The notes: generated by a model not told the origin, from the letters alone. A stretch of 64,000 bases of DNA from G963720515 sp963720515 (GCA_963720515.1 OY970397.1:372001-436000); one strand, 5' to 3'; numbered from the stretch's first letter, positions 26,448 to 35,150 are shown. Numbers and translations: made by a program.

Positions 26448-27545
26448 ATGCCGTGGATACGACGGACCCGTCACCTCGTTCTCACCGAGCCCGGCGACGG
26501 GCCGTCGTCCACGCTTCCCGCCCTCTCGCTCCTCACCGGTGAGCCGACCGATCTCTCGCTCGGCGAGGTCGACGAGCTGCTCGGCCTCTCCGCCCGCGAG
26601 TGGACGTGGCGCCTCGACGAGACCGCGGTCTCGCTCGCACGCCGAGGGCTCGTCGTCTCGGACGAGCAGGGTGAGCCCTTCGAAGCACTGCGGCAACGGG
26701 ACAAGGAGCTGACGGCGCTCGGCTGGCACACCGAAGCGGCCGGCTACCACCTCGCGAGCCGCTGGCAGGGCGTTCGTGCCGCGGTCGGCAACCTGGACGG
26801 GTCACACCCGCCGCGCGGCGCTCGCTATGGCCAGCCGCAACCGGCATTCTCCGAGCGCGGCGGCACCCGGCTCACGCTGCCCGACGCCGAGCGCGACTCG
26901 GAGCTCTATCGCGTTCTCCGCGACCGCCGCACCGCCCGCAGCTTCGAACCGGAGCAGCCGGTCACAGCCGACGAGCTGTCGACGCTCCTCCGCTGGGTCT
27001 GGGGCGCACACGGCGCCGCGCCGCTCGCGCTCGGCGACACGGCGCTCCGCAAGACAAGCCCCTCCGGCGGTGGCCTGCACCCGATCGAGGTGTACCCCAT
27101 CGTCCGCAACGCCGACGGCGTCGAGCCGGGCGTCTACCACTATCGAGTCCGCGATCACGAGCTCGAGCGCCTCCAGACGCTCACCGCCGATCGAGCCAGG
27201 ATCCTGCTCGAGCAGGCGACCGCCGGCCAGTGGTACTTCGCCGAGGCAGACGTAGCGTTCGTCATGACCGCGCGCTTCGCGCGGAGCTTCTGGAAGTACC
27301 GCCGACACCCGAAGGCGTTTCGCACGCTGCTCCTCGATGCGGGGCACCTGAGCCAAACCTTCTACCTCGTCTGCACACAACTCGGCCTCGGCCCGTTCGT
27401 GACCGCGGCGCTGAACGACGACGAGTTAGAGCACGCGCTCGAGGTCGACCCACTCCGAGAGGCGCCGCTCGCCCTCTGCGGCTGCGGCCGCCTGCCCGAA
27501 CGGCCAGGACCGCTCGATCCCATCTTCCGCGCATTCGGGCCGTGA
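26448..27545 (+). CDS. SagB-like nitroreductase-fold peptide-maturation dehydrogenase
   Basis: 365 residues. Residues ~1-110 form a small N-terminal domain (TEPGDGPSSTLPALSLLTGE, LGLSAREWTWRLDE) that resembles a winged-helix or peptide-recognition module. Residues ~150-360 are a flavin nitroreductase domain with RDRRTARSFEPEQPVTADEL, TSPSGGGLHPIEVYPI, GVYHYRVRDHEL, AGQWYFAEADVAFVMTARFA, LLLDAGHLSQTFYLVCTQLG and the terminal PLALCGCGRLPE. The S-SGGGLHPIEVY block is diagnostic of SagB/ThcOx-type dehydrogenases that oxidise azolines to azoles in modified peptides. No cyclodehydratase (YcaO) is nearby. Substrate is presumably the peptide encoded 4 nt upstream. Confidence 0.85.
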   Translation: MPWIRRTRHLVLTEPGDGPSSTLPALSLLTGEPTDLSLGEVDELLGLSAREWTWRLDETAVSLARRGLVVSDEQGEPFEALRQRDKELTALGWHTEAAGYHLASRWQGVRAAVGNLDGSHPPRGARYGQPQPAFSERGGTRLTLPDAERDSELYRVLRDRRTARSFEPEQPVTADELSTLLRWVWGAHGAAPLALGDTALRKTSPSGGGLHPIEVYPIVRNADGVEPGVYHYRVRDHELERLQTLTADRARILLEQATAGQWYFAEADVAFVMTARFARSFWKYRRHPKAFRTLLLDAGHLSQTFYLVCTQLGLGPFVTAALNDDELEHALEVDPLREAPLALCGCGRLPERPGPLDPIFRAFGP

Positions 27546-27607
27546 GGAGCTCGAGACCAGGTTCCGGTCCTCACGCCCTCTTCGGCCGGCGAGATCGCGC
27601 GAGGCGA

Positions 27608-28613
27608 TCAGCTGACGGCGACGGCGAAGGCGAACAGCAGGAGCACCGTCGCGGCGAGCGCGCCGAGGCCCATGGTCGCAAGGTCGGCCCGGGTGAGCTG
27701 GATGCGCTGCCGAACGCCGGGGACAGCGCGGGTCGGCAGCGCGGCCAGCGCGAACGCGACCGCGGCGTACACGAGGAGCACCGCTCCCAGGACGAGCACG
27801 AACGTCCCGAACGTGATGGCGTCGACCGGGGACGGCAGTCCAAGAATCCCGGTCCCCGAATCGGCGGAGCCGAAGGGCCCCGCGCCTTTCGGCGGCTCCG
27901 AGATCGCCGCCGCGGAGGCGACGCCGCTCCGCGAACCCGATGTGTCTCCGGCGCCGTCGTTGCCCGCCGAGTGAGGCAATGGCGCTCACCTGCGCGATGA
28001 CCGCGGCGACCCTGGTGTCCGCCGGGGGCGTGAAGACGAAGAGGTCCTCGATCCGGTGGAGACGCTTGATGCGCCGACGCTCCTCGGGCGTGGTGCGCCC
28101 CTGCTCGAGCGCCCTGATCTCATGGCGGACGAGCCGCAGGATCCGCGCGCGCAGCCTCGGAGGCGCCGAGGCGAGCAGCCGCTCGAGTCGTCGGAGGTTC
28201 GCGTCGACGTCTCGGCCCGCGAGGATCCGCTCGAAGAGCCGCTCGTACCGCCGCGGCAGCCGGTCGAATCGCGTGTGCGTCCCGTTCGAGCCGGAGCCGG
28301 CCCGTACGCGCGACGCGGCCGAGCCCGAGCGCGAGCCCGAGCTACTGCTCGAGCCCGATGACCCGCCGGAGCTGTAGCTGCCGTCGCTTTGCGTCGACCC
28401 CGGCTGCGACTCCGTCCCCGTTCCCGTGACGCCCGGAACCGCGGGCACGTCGGGAACGTCGGGCAGCAGTGGGACGTCCGGGAGATCGGGAGGATCGGGC
28501 AGCACGGGAATCGTCGGCGGATCCGGGAGGTCCAGGACCTGCGCCGACGCAGGAACCGACACTCCAAATGCCGCAGTGGACGCCAGTGCAACGAGGCCGA
28601 AACGCAACCTCAT
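27608..28613 (-). CDS. Secreted/membrane protein with Pro-rich LPDVPDVP tract (frameshifted)
   Basis: ATG 28613 opens a signal peptide (MRLRFGLVALASTAAFGVSV) followed by a striking Pro/Asp/Val tract (residues ~26-60, units such as LPDPPDLPDVPLLPDVPDVP), a Ser/Gly linker, and a basic helical region (RFDRLPRRYERLFERILAGR, then LRRLERLLASAPPRLRARIL). Near 27978 the frame shifts; the other frame carries on through GILGLPSPVDAITFGTFVLV with two membrane helices and ends AATVLLLFAFAVAVS. Total about 334 codons. Function unknown. An alternative is two genes, the second starting at a TTG near the break, but one indel explains it better. Confidence 0.6.
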
Positions 28614-28709
28614 GTGAGATCCGTGCCCACATCACGCGGATCAAAACGTGTCCGGTGCGAGCTAAACGGCCCGCGCTCGGTTGCACGTTCTGTTACACAC
28701 ACCCTGCGC

Positions 28710-28782
28710 GGGCCCGTAGCTCAGCGGTCAGAGCAGCGGACTCATAATCCGTTGGTCCCAGGTTCGAATCCTGGCGGGCCCA
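28710..28782 (+). tRNA. tRNA-Met (CAT)
   Basis: A 73-nt cloverleaf. Acceptor gggcccg (28710-28716) pairs with cgggccc (28775-28781), discriminator A at 28782. The D arm is gctcagcggtcagagc, the anticodon loop ctcataa has CAT, and the T arm contains ggttcgaatcc. No CCA encoded. The acceptor is fully paired at position 1-72, so it is not the initiator type. Elongator Met is most likely; a lysidine-modified tRNA-Ile2 also carries CAT and cannot be fully excluded by eye. Confidence 0.9.
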
Positions 28783-28788
28783 CACGCC

Positions 28789-28813
28789 AAGCCCCGCTCC
28801 GGCGGGGCTTTTC
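28789..28813 (+). terminator. Intrinsic terminator after tRNA-Met
   Basis: A nine-base-pair stem aagccccgc (28789-28797) / gcggggctt (28802-28810), tccg loop, then tttt. It closely resembles the hairpin after tRNA-Asn. Confidence 0.9.
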
Positions 28814-29018
28814 GTTGCAACGCGATGAGCGGCTCGGCGTGGCAACGGCGGGCCAGTGCGCGGGCCGTCGGCGGCGACCCGGCGCGTCGGGAGGAAGTCG
28901 CGACTGGCGCAAGCTGGGGATCTGGACGCCCGCGCGGCCGACGCCTTCGACGCCTGCGTCTCGGCTCGCATGCCGAGGACACGCGGATCCTGCGGCCCGT
29001 GGAGGAGTAGTCCGGCTC
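28814..29018. other. 205-bp convergent intergenic region
   Basis: Lies between the tRNA terminator and the 3' end of a minus-strand gene. I see no plausible start-plus-SD gene on either strand. A short hairpin (aggag/ctcct, near 29002-29018) abuts the downstream gene's stop. Nothing else recognised. Confidence 0.35.
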
Positions 29019-29568
29019 CTACGTGCCGGGCGCGTAGAGCGTGCCGTCCGGGTTCAGGACCTGCAGCGCCTGCTCCGACCAGTACGAGGTGACCAGGGTG
29101 ACCCCGTGGAAGTCGTCCGGGTCGCGGAGGATGTTGAGGTCGAAGCCGAGATTCGACGGCGAGCTCGTCTGGTAGCTGAATTTGGCCGTTCCGTCGAGCG
29201 CCGCCACCGTCGTACCGATGATGAAGAAGCCGTCGACGATTCCGGGAATCGGGCGGGGAGGGGACCATGTTTCCCCAGAGCCGGTAGCTCCTGCCCGGCT
29301 CGAGATGGGTGAACGAGAAGCCGAGGTTCCAGCGGCCTGCCTTCGCTTGGACAGCGTTGATCCGCCCGGTAACGTCCGTGAACCTCGTCGGGTTGCCGTT
29401 GCAGAACCCGTAGTCCAGGTAGCCGGGGACCGAACAGATCGACGTGAAGTTCTTGAACGCCGGCGTCTTGCCGTTCTGCTGCGTAATCGGACCCTTCCCG
29501 GCGGCCGCAGCCGATGTTGCGGTGAGCACGAGAGCGGTGAGCGCGACAATGATCAAGGTGCGACGCAT
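29019..29568 (-). CDS. Secreted hypothetical protein (frameshifted)
   Basis: ATG 29568 starts a protein with a clear Sec signal (MRRTLIIVALTALVLTATSA). The mature part has FTSICSVPGYLDYGFCNGNP with two Cys, TDVTGRINAVQAKAGRWNLG and SFTHLEPGRSYRLWGNMV, a beta-rich domain resembling secreted carbohydrate- or lipid-binding modules. Near 29258 the frame slips; the other frame continues as IPGIVDGFFIIGTTVAALDG and ends NPDGTLYAPGT. About 183 codons in all. Function unknown. It sits between tRNA-Met and a duplicated tRNA 3' end, so it could be horizontally acquired cargo. Confidence 0.6.
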
Positions 29569-29631
29569 GGGAGACAATTCTTGGCAATCCGGGCCGGCGG
29601 CACCACTCCTCGAAAGGCCTGTCTTTCCCCG

Positions 29632-29654
29632 AGGTTCGAATCCCGGCGGGCCCA
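29632..29654 (+). repeat. Duplicated 3' end of tRNA-Met
   Basis: 23 nt matching positions 28760-28782 of tRNA-Met with one substitution (T to C): the T-arm half, acceptor 3' strand and discriminator are kept, ending in gggccca. Upstream sequence (gggccgg at 29591, gaaag/ctttc) could be a degenerate rest of a second tRNA. Either a tandem-tRNA remnant or the att duplication left by an element integrated at the tRNA 3' end. Confidence 0.65.
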
Positions 29655-29687
29655 TCCGGTGGGGATGCTCCCGATAGGCTCGGCGCC

Positions 29688-30583
29688 GTGCCGCGCGAGG
29701 ACCTCGTCGATCTGCTCGTCTGCCCGGAGTCCCGCCAGGACGTCCACCGCGCGGCCGGAGAGACCTCCTCCGCGCAGACGAGGCCGTCGCGTACCCGATC
29801 GTCGACGGCGTGCCCGTGCTGATCGCGGGCGGCGCCGACGGGGCCGAGCCGTCCTTTCGCGCCGACCGGCTCGAACGGCTCGCCGAGATCGAGGAGGAGC
29901 ACTTCTGGTTTGGGCCGCGCCTGGCGCTCGTCGAACGGCTTCTCGACCGTCACGGCCCGGCGCCGGGTGCGCTCGTCCTCGACCTCGGCTGCGGCACGGG
30001 CTCGCTGCTCGATCCGCTCCGCCGGCGCGGGTATCGCCCGCTCGGCCTCGACATGCGCCCGGAGGGGCTCGCGAGCGTCCGCGCGCGAGATCCCGACGCG
30101 TGGCTCGTGCAGGCCGAGGCGGACCACCTGCCGCTTCGAGACGGGTCGGTCGATGCCGTGGTGGCACTCGACGTGCTCGAGCACGTCGACGACGGGGCCG
30201 TGCTCGCAGAGGTGGCGCGCGTCTTGTCGCCCGGCGGGCTGCTCGTCGTCTCGGTGCCCGCCTACCCCTGGCTCTGGAGCCGGCGCGACGAGGACGCCGG
30301 CCACCTGCGCCGGTACGGCCGCCCGGCGCTCGAGCGCGTGCTCGAAGACGCCGGACTCGTGCCGTTGGAGCTCCTCCGCTACCAGTGCCTGCTCTTTCCG
30401 CTCGTCGCGGCGTCGCGCCTCGCCGGGCGGCGCGGGTCCGCCGTCCGCGACCTCGAGGACGCACCGCCGCGGCTCGCGAACCGGGCGCTCGGCGCGGTCA
30501 ACCGCCTCGAGGTGCGGCTCGGCCGGCGCGTCCGGTTCCCGTTCGGCTCCTCGCTCATCGGCGCTGCGGAGAAGCCGTCGTGA
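29688..30583 (+). CDS. Class I SAM-dependent methyltransferase with Trm112-like N-terminus (frameshifted)
   Basis: GTG 29688 opens REDLVDLLVCPESRQDVHRA, a Trm112-like N-terminal segment. The frame slips near 29765 and the domain finishes as ADEAVAYPIVDGVPVLI, as in such N-termini. The methyltransferase core follows: LVLDLGCGTGSLLDPLRRRG (motif I), LGLDMRPEGL, AVVALDVLEHVDD and a VLSPGGLLVVSVP motif typical of Methyltransf_11/23 enzymes. It heads a run of six genes linked by 4-16-nt overlaps, so it probably methylates a sugar, lipid or aglycone of the glycoconjugate made by this operon. Confidence 0.78.
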
Positions 30584-31380
30584 GCGCGTTCGAGCTCTCG
30601 CTCTTCGCGAGCGATCTCGCGGTCGTCGCCGAGGCGGTCCCGGCCGGCGTCGCGAGCGTCGTCGTGGACTGGGAGCACGAGGGCAAGGAAGCGCGCCAGG
30701 CGTCCGCCGACACCGAGGTGAACAACCACACCGTCGAGCATCTTCGGGCCATTCGCGCCCTGACCAGCGCGCGCGTCCTCTGCCGCGTCAACGCCTTCGG
30801 GCCGGGGACGCCGGAGGAGGTCGAGCAGGCCGTCGACGGCGCGGACGAGCTGCTCCTCCCGATGGTCCGCACGCCGGAGGAGGTCGAGCGGACGCTCGCG
30901 CTCGTGGACGGCCGTGCGGGGCTCGGAATCCTCGTGGAGACTCGCGCTGCCGTCGCCGCGGCCGACGAGCTCGCGCGGCTGCCGCTCTCGCGGGTCTACC
31001 TCGGGCTCAACGATCTGTCGATCGACCGGGGCACCGCCACGATCTTCGCGCCGCTCGTGGACGGCACGCTCGACGAGGTGCGCGAGCGCTTCGCCGGTGT
31101 CCAGTTCGGCTTCGGGGCGTTGACGCTGCCCGAGGCGGGCACGCCGATTCCGTGCCGGCTCCTCCTTGGGGAGCTCGCACGCCTGCGCTGTGACTTCACG
31201 TTCCTGCGCCGTTCCTTCTACCGGGACGTGGCCGGGCGCGACGTCGGGGCCGAGATCGTCCGGATCCACACCGCGGTGCGCGAGTCCTTCGCCCGGGACG
31301 AGCAGGCCGTCGCGCGCGACCGGTCCGAGCTGGTCGAATGCCTTGCCGGGCTGGGCGAACGGCATGCCACGCTTGTCTGA
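30580..31380 (+). CDS. HpcH/HpaI-type aldolase/citrate-lyase-like protein
   Basis: 266 residues from GTG 30580, overlapping the previous stop (GTGA). A TIM-barrel of the HpcH/HpaI superfamily: VVVDWEHEGKEARQ near the N-terminus, VLCRVNAFGPGTPEEVE, LLLPMVRTPEEVERTL, the metal-binding LGILVETRAAV and SRVYLGLNDLSIDRG. These enzymes cleave or form C-C bonds of pyruvate- or acetyl-CoA-linked substrates using a divalent metal held by Glu and Asp. In a glycan operon it might make an unusual branched or keto-acid sugar substituent; that is inference. Confidence 0.82.
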   Translation: MSAFELSLFASDLAVVAEAVPAGVASVVVDWEHEGKEARQASADTEVNNHTVEHLRAIRALTSARVLCRVNAFGPGTPEEVEQAVDGADELLLPMVRTPEEVERTLALVDGRAGLGILVETRAAVAAADELARLPLSRVYLGLNDLSIDRGTATIFAPLVDGTLDEVRERFAGVQFGFGALTLPEAGTPIPCRLLLGELARLRCDFTFLRRSFYRDVAGRDVGAEIVRIHTAVRESFARDEQAVARDRSELVECLAGLGERHATLV

Positions 31381-32239
31381 CCGCATCCTGGTCACCGGCG
31401 CCCGGGGATTCCTCGGCTCCCACCTCGTACGCGTGCTCACGGAGTCGGGCGCCGACGTCCACGGCCTCGTGCGGGAGGAGGCCGACCTGCGCGACGCGGA
31501 CGCGATCCGGCGCGTGGTCGACGCGGCGCGGCCCGAGCTCGTCTTCCACCTCGCGGCCGGCGCCGGCCACCCCTCCGACGCGGCCGCACGGTCGGAGCTG
31601 CTCGCCGACACGGTGCTCGGAACGCAGAACCTCCTCGAAACGCTGCGGCCGCTCGAGTCCGTCCGGCTCGTCCACGTCGGCAGCTCGCTCGAGTACGGGC
31701 CGCGCAGCACGCCGATGCGCGAGACCGACCCGCTCGCGCCGACGACCTTTCGCGGCGTCGCCAAGGCGGCGGCGACGCTGCTCGTCCTCCAGTCCGGCCT
31801 GCCCGCCACCGTCGTGCGGCCGTTCTCCGTCTACGGCCCGGGCGAACAGCCGCATCGGTTGGTGCCGACCGTTGTCCGCGCTGCGCAGCGCGGCGAGCCG
31901 ATCCGCCTGACCCGGCCCGGGATCGTGCGCGACTTCGTCTACGTGGACGACGTCGTGGACGCGCTTCTGCGCGCCGCCGCCGTGCCCGAGGCGATCGGCG
32001 AGGTCGTGAATGCGGGCACCGGGACGCAGACGACGAACGAGGAGCTCGTCGCGCGGCTCGGAACGCTTCTCGGCCGGGAGCTCGACGTTCGCGTCGGCGA
32101 GTACGAGGCCCGGCCCTGGGACACGGGCTCGTGGGTGGCCGACACCGCGAAGGCAGAGCGGCTGCTGGGCTGGACCGCCCGGTACGACCTGGACGCGGGG
32201 CTCGCGCGCATGCTCGCTCCGGTCGGAGCGGGCGCATGA
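31364..32239 (+). CDS. NAD-dependent sugar-nucleotide epimerase/dehydratase (extended SDR)
   Basis: 291 residues from ATG 31364, overlapping the aldolase gene by 17 nt. Nucleotide-binding motif VTGARGFLGSHLVRVL and conserved VGSSLEYGP are clear. The usual YxxxK catalytic motif is not obvious: where a Tyr is expected the sequence reads TTFRGVAKAAATLLVL, so the Lys is kept and the Tyr appears to be Phe. RPFSVYGPGEQPHRLVPTVV and RDFVYVDDVVDALL follow the substrate-binding pattern of GDP/dTDP-sugar enzymes. Role: remodelling a nucleotide sugar for the neighbouring glycosyltransferases. Confidence 0.85.
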   Translation: MPRLSDRILVTGARGFLGSHLVRVLTESGADVHGLVREEADLRDADAIRRVVDAARPELVFHLAAGAGHPSDAAARSELLADTVLGTQNLLETLRPLESVRLVHVGSSLEYGPRSTPMRETDPLAPTTFRGVAKAAATLLVLQSGLPATVVRPFSVYGPGEQPHRLVPTVVRAAQRGEPIRLTRPGIVRDFVYVDDVVDALLRAAAVPEAIGEVVNAGTGTQTTNEELVARLGTLLGRELDVRVGEYEARPWDTGSWVADTAKAERLLGWTARYDLDAGLARMLAPVGAGA

Positions 32240-32926
32240 GCCCGGAGGTCAGCGTGGTCGTCCCGCTGTACCGCACCGCCGATGCGCTGCCCGAGCTGCA
32301 CCGGCGGACCGTCGCGGCGCTCGCCGGGCGCACCTTCGAGCTCGTCCTCGTCGACGACGTGTGCCCGGACGGGTCGGGCCGCATCGCCGCTGCGCTCGCC
32401 GCGGACGACGAGCGCGTCCAGTCGGTCGCGCTCCCGCGCAACGTGGGCCAGCACGCCGCGGCGCTGGCCGGACTCGCCCGGGCGAGCGGAGCCTGGGCGG
32501 TCGTGCTCGACGGCGATCTCCAGGATCCGCCCGAGGCGATCCCGCTGCTCCTCGACGCGGGCCGTGCGGCCGGCGTGCCGGTCGTGTTCGCCGCGCGGCG
32601 CGGCCGCTACGAGTCGCGCGCCCGGCTCCTCACCTCCCGCATCTACAAGCGCACGCTGGCCCTCGTCGCAGGCGTGCCGGCGGACGCCGGGATCTTCATG
32701 GCGCTCGACCGGAGCGTCGCCCGAGCGCGTCGTCGCGCTCGGCGGCCGGCGGCGGCCGTCGCTCGTGGCCATGGTCGGCTGCCTGCGCGTGCCGATGATC
32801 TCGGTCCCCGTGGAGCGCGCCGCGCGGCCGTCCGGCCGGTCGAGCTACCGCGCGCGAGATCGTATGAGCCTCGGCCTGCGAACGATCGCCTGGGCGCTCG
32901 CGTGGCGGCTGCGGGGCGCACGGTGA
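32236..32926 (+). CDS. Family 2 glycosyltransferase (frameshifted)
   Basis: ATG 32236 lies within the preceding stop (ATGA). GT-A motifs: VSVVVPLYRTADALPELHRR, VLVDDVCPDGSGRIAAALA, LPRNVGQHAAALAGLARA, and the DxD-like AVVLDGDLQDPPEAIP; this is the dolichol-phosphate-mannose/undecaprenyl-phosphate sugar transferase subgroup. The frame slips near 32718, after GIFMALDRSV, and continues as ERVVALGGRRRPSLVAMVGC to the TGA at 32924-32926. About 229 codons in all. It probably transfers a sugar to a polyprenyl carrier that the downstream GT-C protein uses. Confidence 0.82.
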
Positions 32927-33645
32927 ACGCGCGCGAGCGCCACAACGAGACGCAGCGCCGCTACTACGCCGACGCCTCGAAGACCCGCATGCAGCCGACC
33001 GGGACGCCGTACCTGCGCCGCCACGTGGACGAGATGGTCCGCTTCGCCGGGCTGGAGCCGGGCCAGCGCGTGCTCGAGGTCGGCTGCGGGATGGGCCGCT
33101 ACACGCTCCTCCTCGCCGAGCGCGGGATCCGCGTCGAGGGGATCGACCTCTCCGCGCCCCTCCTCGACCGGCTGCGCGCGTTCAACGCCGGGCGCTTCGA
33201 CATCCCGCTCCACGCCGGAGACGTGCTCGACCCGCCCGAGCCGCTCGGAACCTTCGACGCGGTGGTCGGCTTCTTCGCGCTCCACCACATCCACGACCTG
33301 CCGGCGACGTACCGCGCCATGGCCGGGCTCGTCGCGCCGGGCGGCCCGGTCGCGTTCCTCGAGCCCAACGCGTGGAACCCGCTCTACTACGTCCAGATCG
33401 CGGTCACGCGTGACATGACCTGGGAGGGCGACCGCGGCGTCGTCCGGATGCGGCGCTCGCAGGTCTTCCCCGCGATGACCTCGGCCGGCCTCGCCGACCT
33501 GCGCCTCGAGCGCTTCGGCTTCTTCCCGCCCCGCGTGGCGAACGCGCCCTGGGGACCCCGGGTCGAACGCGCGCTCGAGCGGCGCCGGGTGCTCGGTCCC
33601 GTGCTGCCGTTCCAGCTCTTCGGCGGCGTGCGCCCGGCTGCATGA
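32923..33645 (+). CDS. Class I SAM-dependent methyltransferase
   Basis: 240 residues from GTG 32923 (GTGA overlap). RYYADASKTRMQPTGTPYLR precedes motif I VLEVGCGMGRYTLLLAERG, then VEGIDLSAPLLDRL, AVVGFFALHHIHD and the post-motif APGGPVAFLEPNAWNPLYY. A Methyltransf_25/11-type small-molecule enzyme. Second methyltransferase of the operon; target presumably a sugar, lipid or polyprenyl-linked intermediate. Confidence 0.85.
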   Translation: MNARERHNETQRRYYADASKTRMQPTGTPYLRRHVDEMVRFAGLEPGQRVLEVGCGMGRYTLLLAERGIRVEGIDLSAPLLDRLRAFNAGRFDIPLHAGDVLDPPEPLGTFDAVVGFFALHHIHDLPATYRAMAGLVAPGGPVAFLEPNAWNPLYYVQIAVTRDMTWEGDRGVVRMRRSQVFPAMTSAGLADLRLERFGFFPPRVANAPWGPRVERALERRRVLGPVLPFQLFGGVRPAA

Positions 33646-35150
33646 CCGCCCGGCGGCCGCCGTTCGCACTCGTGGTGGCGGCGCTCATCGCCGCGGGTGC
33701 GCTCTGGAGCTTCGGGGGGCTCGAACCGCACGACGAGGCATGGTTCACCCAGGTCACGGATCGCGTCGGCGGAGGCGAGTCGCTCTACCGCGACGTCGCC
33801 TACGGCGTCACGCCGCTCGCCGTCTACGCCGTGCTGCCTTTCGTATGGCTCTTCGGCGCGCAGGTGCTCTGGGTCAAGGCGCTCGTCTTCGGCTGCTTCA
33901 CGGGCTGGCTGCTCCTGCTCGTCTCGATCGGGCGCCGGTTCGAGGCGACGAACCTCGAGCTCGCTACGGCGGGCGCCGTGCTGCTCGTATGGGCGCCGCC
34001 GCCCCACACCGGGCTCTACCAACCGCTCGCGACACTGTTCTTCCTCGCCAGCCTGGCGGCGGCACTTGCCTGGCTCGAGAGCGGCTCTCGCCGCACGCTC
34101 GCGCTCGCGGGCGTCCTCGCGGGGCTCGCGTTCGCGACGAAGCAGAACGTCGGCGCGCTTGCGGTGGGTGCGCTGCTCGCGGCGGTCGTCGTCGCCGGAC
34201 GCTGCCCGCGCGCCCGGGCGGCGGCGACCGTGGGCGCGGCCTTCGCCGGGACGGTGGCGGTCACGCTCATCCCCGTGGTCGCGACCGGGGGGCTCGGGAA
34301 GCTGTGGGACTACGGCTTCGCGGCGAAGGGCTCGTTCGCGGACCGAGCCCGCGTCTCGTACTTCGAGGGGTTCGGCGAGCATCTCGACACGATCCGCACG
34401 GCGGGCAGCGGCCTCGCGAATCGGATGAACGGGGTCGTCCGCGGGTACGAGCTCGCCGCATACGTCCTCGTTCCGCTCGTACTTCTCGCGCTCGCGCTCG
34501 CCTGGAAGCGGACGGCCGGCCCGGCCCGAGCTCGGATCGCCGTCCTCGGTCTCTTCACCCTTGCCGCCGCCGCGGCGATCTTCCCGCGCGCGGACTTCAC
34601 GCACGTCGGCTTCATGCTCCCGGTGTTCGTCGCCGCGGCCCTCGGCGCGTGCAAGGTGCTTCTTCCGGAGCGCCGCCTTCGGACGGCGTCCATCGTCGTG
34701 CTGGCCGTGCTCGCTCCGGTGCTCATCGCGCGTTCCCTCGGCCCCCTCGTGCTGCTCGCGGACGGGGGGAGGCCCTTCTCCAGCCTTCCGCATGCCCGTG
34801 GAGTCCTCGTCGACCCGGCGGAGGAGGACGAGATCGTCGACGCCGCGGCGTCGCTCAAGCGCGAACCCAGGCCGGTGTTCCTCGCCACCTCGGAGGCGGG
34901 GATCCTCTACCTCGCCTCGGGAATCGAGAACGTGACGCCGTTCGACTACCCGCTCGCCACGGCCCTCGGACGCGAGGGCGAGGAGCGCCTCGCCGAGGAC
35001 GTCGAGCGTGGTCGCTTCGCGACGGTGTGCGTGGACTTCGGCGACGAGCCGGAGCTCGTTCCGACGCGTCTCGAGGGCGCGATCGAGCGCTCGCTCACGC
35101 CCGCGCAGGACCTCGGCGTGTGCCGGGTCTACCGGCGGGCTCCGCGCTAG
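33642..35150 (+). CDS. Polytopic GT-C-type glycosyltransferase (GT39/ArnT-like)
   Basis: 502 residues with about ten membrane helices. The first extracytoplasmic loop carries EPHDEAWFTQVTDRV, the acidic motif position of GT-C enzymes that use polyprenyl-phosphate sugars. A soluble C-terminal part (from ~380, RGVLVDPAEEDEIVDAA) ends the protein. ATG 33642 overlaps the previous stop (ATGA). As last gene of the operon it fits a membrane step that adds the sugar to a surface acceptor. Confidence 0.75.
   Translation: MTARRPPFALVVAALIAAGALWSFGGLEPHDEAWFTQVTDRVGGGESLYRDVAYGVTPLAVYAVLPFVWLFGAQVLWVKALVFGCFTGWLLLLVSIGRRFEATNLELATAGAVLLVWAPPPHTGLYQPLATLFFLASLAAALAWLESGSRRTLALAGVLAGLAFATKQNVGALAVGALLAAVVVAGRCPRARAAATVGAAFAGTVAVTLIPVVATGGLGKLWDYGFAAKGSFADRARVSYFEGFGEHLDTIRTAGSGLANRMNGVVRGYELAAYVLVPLVLLALALAWKRTAGPARARIAVLGLFTLAAAAAIFPRADFTHVGFMLPVFVAAALGACKVLLPERRLRTASIVVLAVLAPVLIARSLGPLVLLADGGRPFSSLPHARGVLVDPAEEDEIVDAAASLKREPRPVFLATSEAGILYLASGIENVTPFDYPLATALGREGEERLAEDVERGRFATVCVDFGDEPELVPTRLEGAIERSLTPAQDLGVCRVYRRAPR

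Noticed and set aside
28693..28800. Peptide with a RQDSNLGPTDYESAALTAEL-like sequence on the minus strand
   Set aside because: This is the well-known false translation of the strand opposite a tRNA gene.
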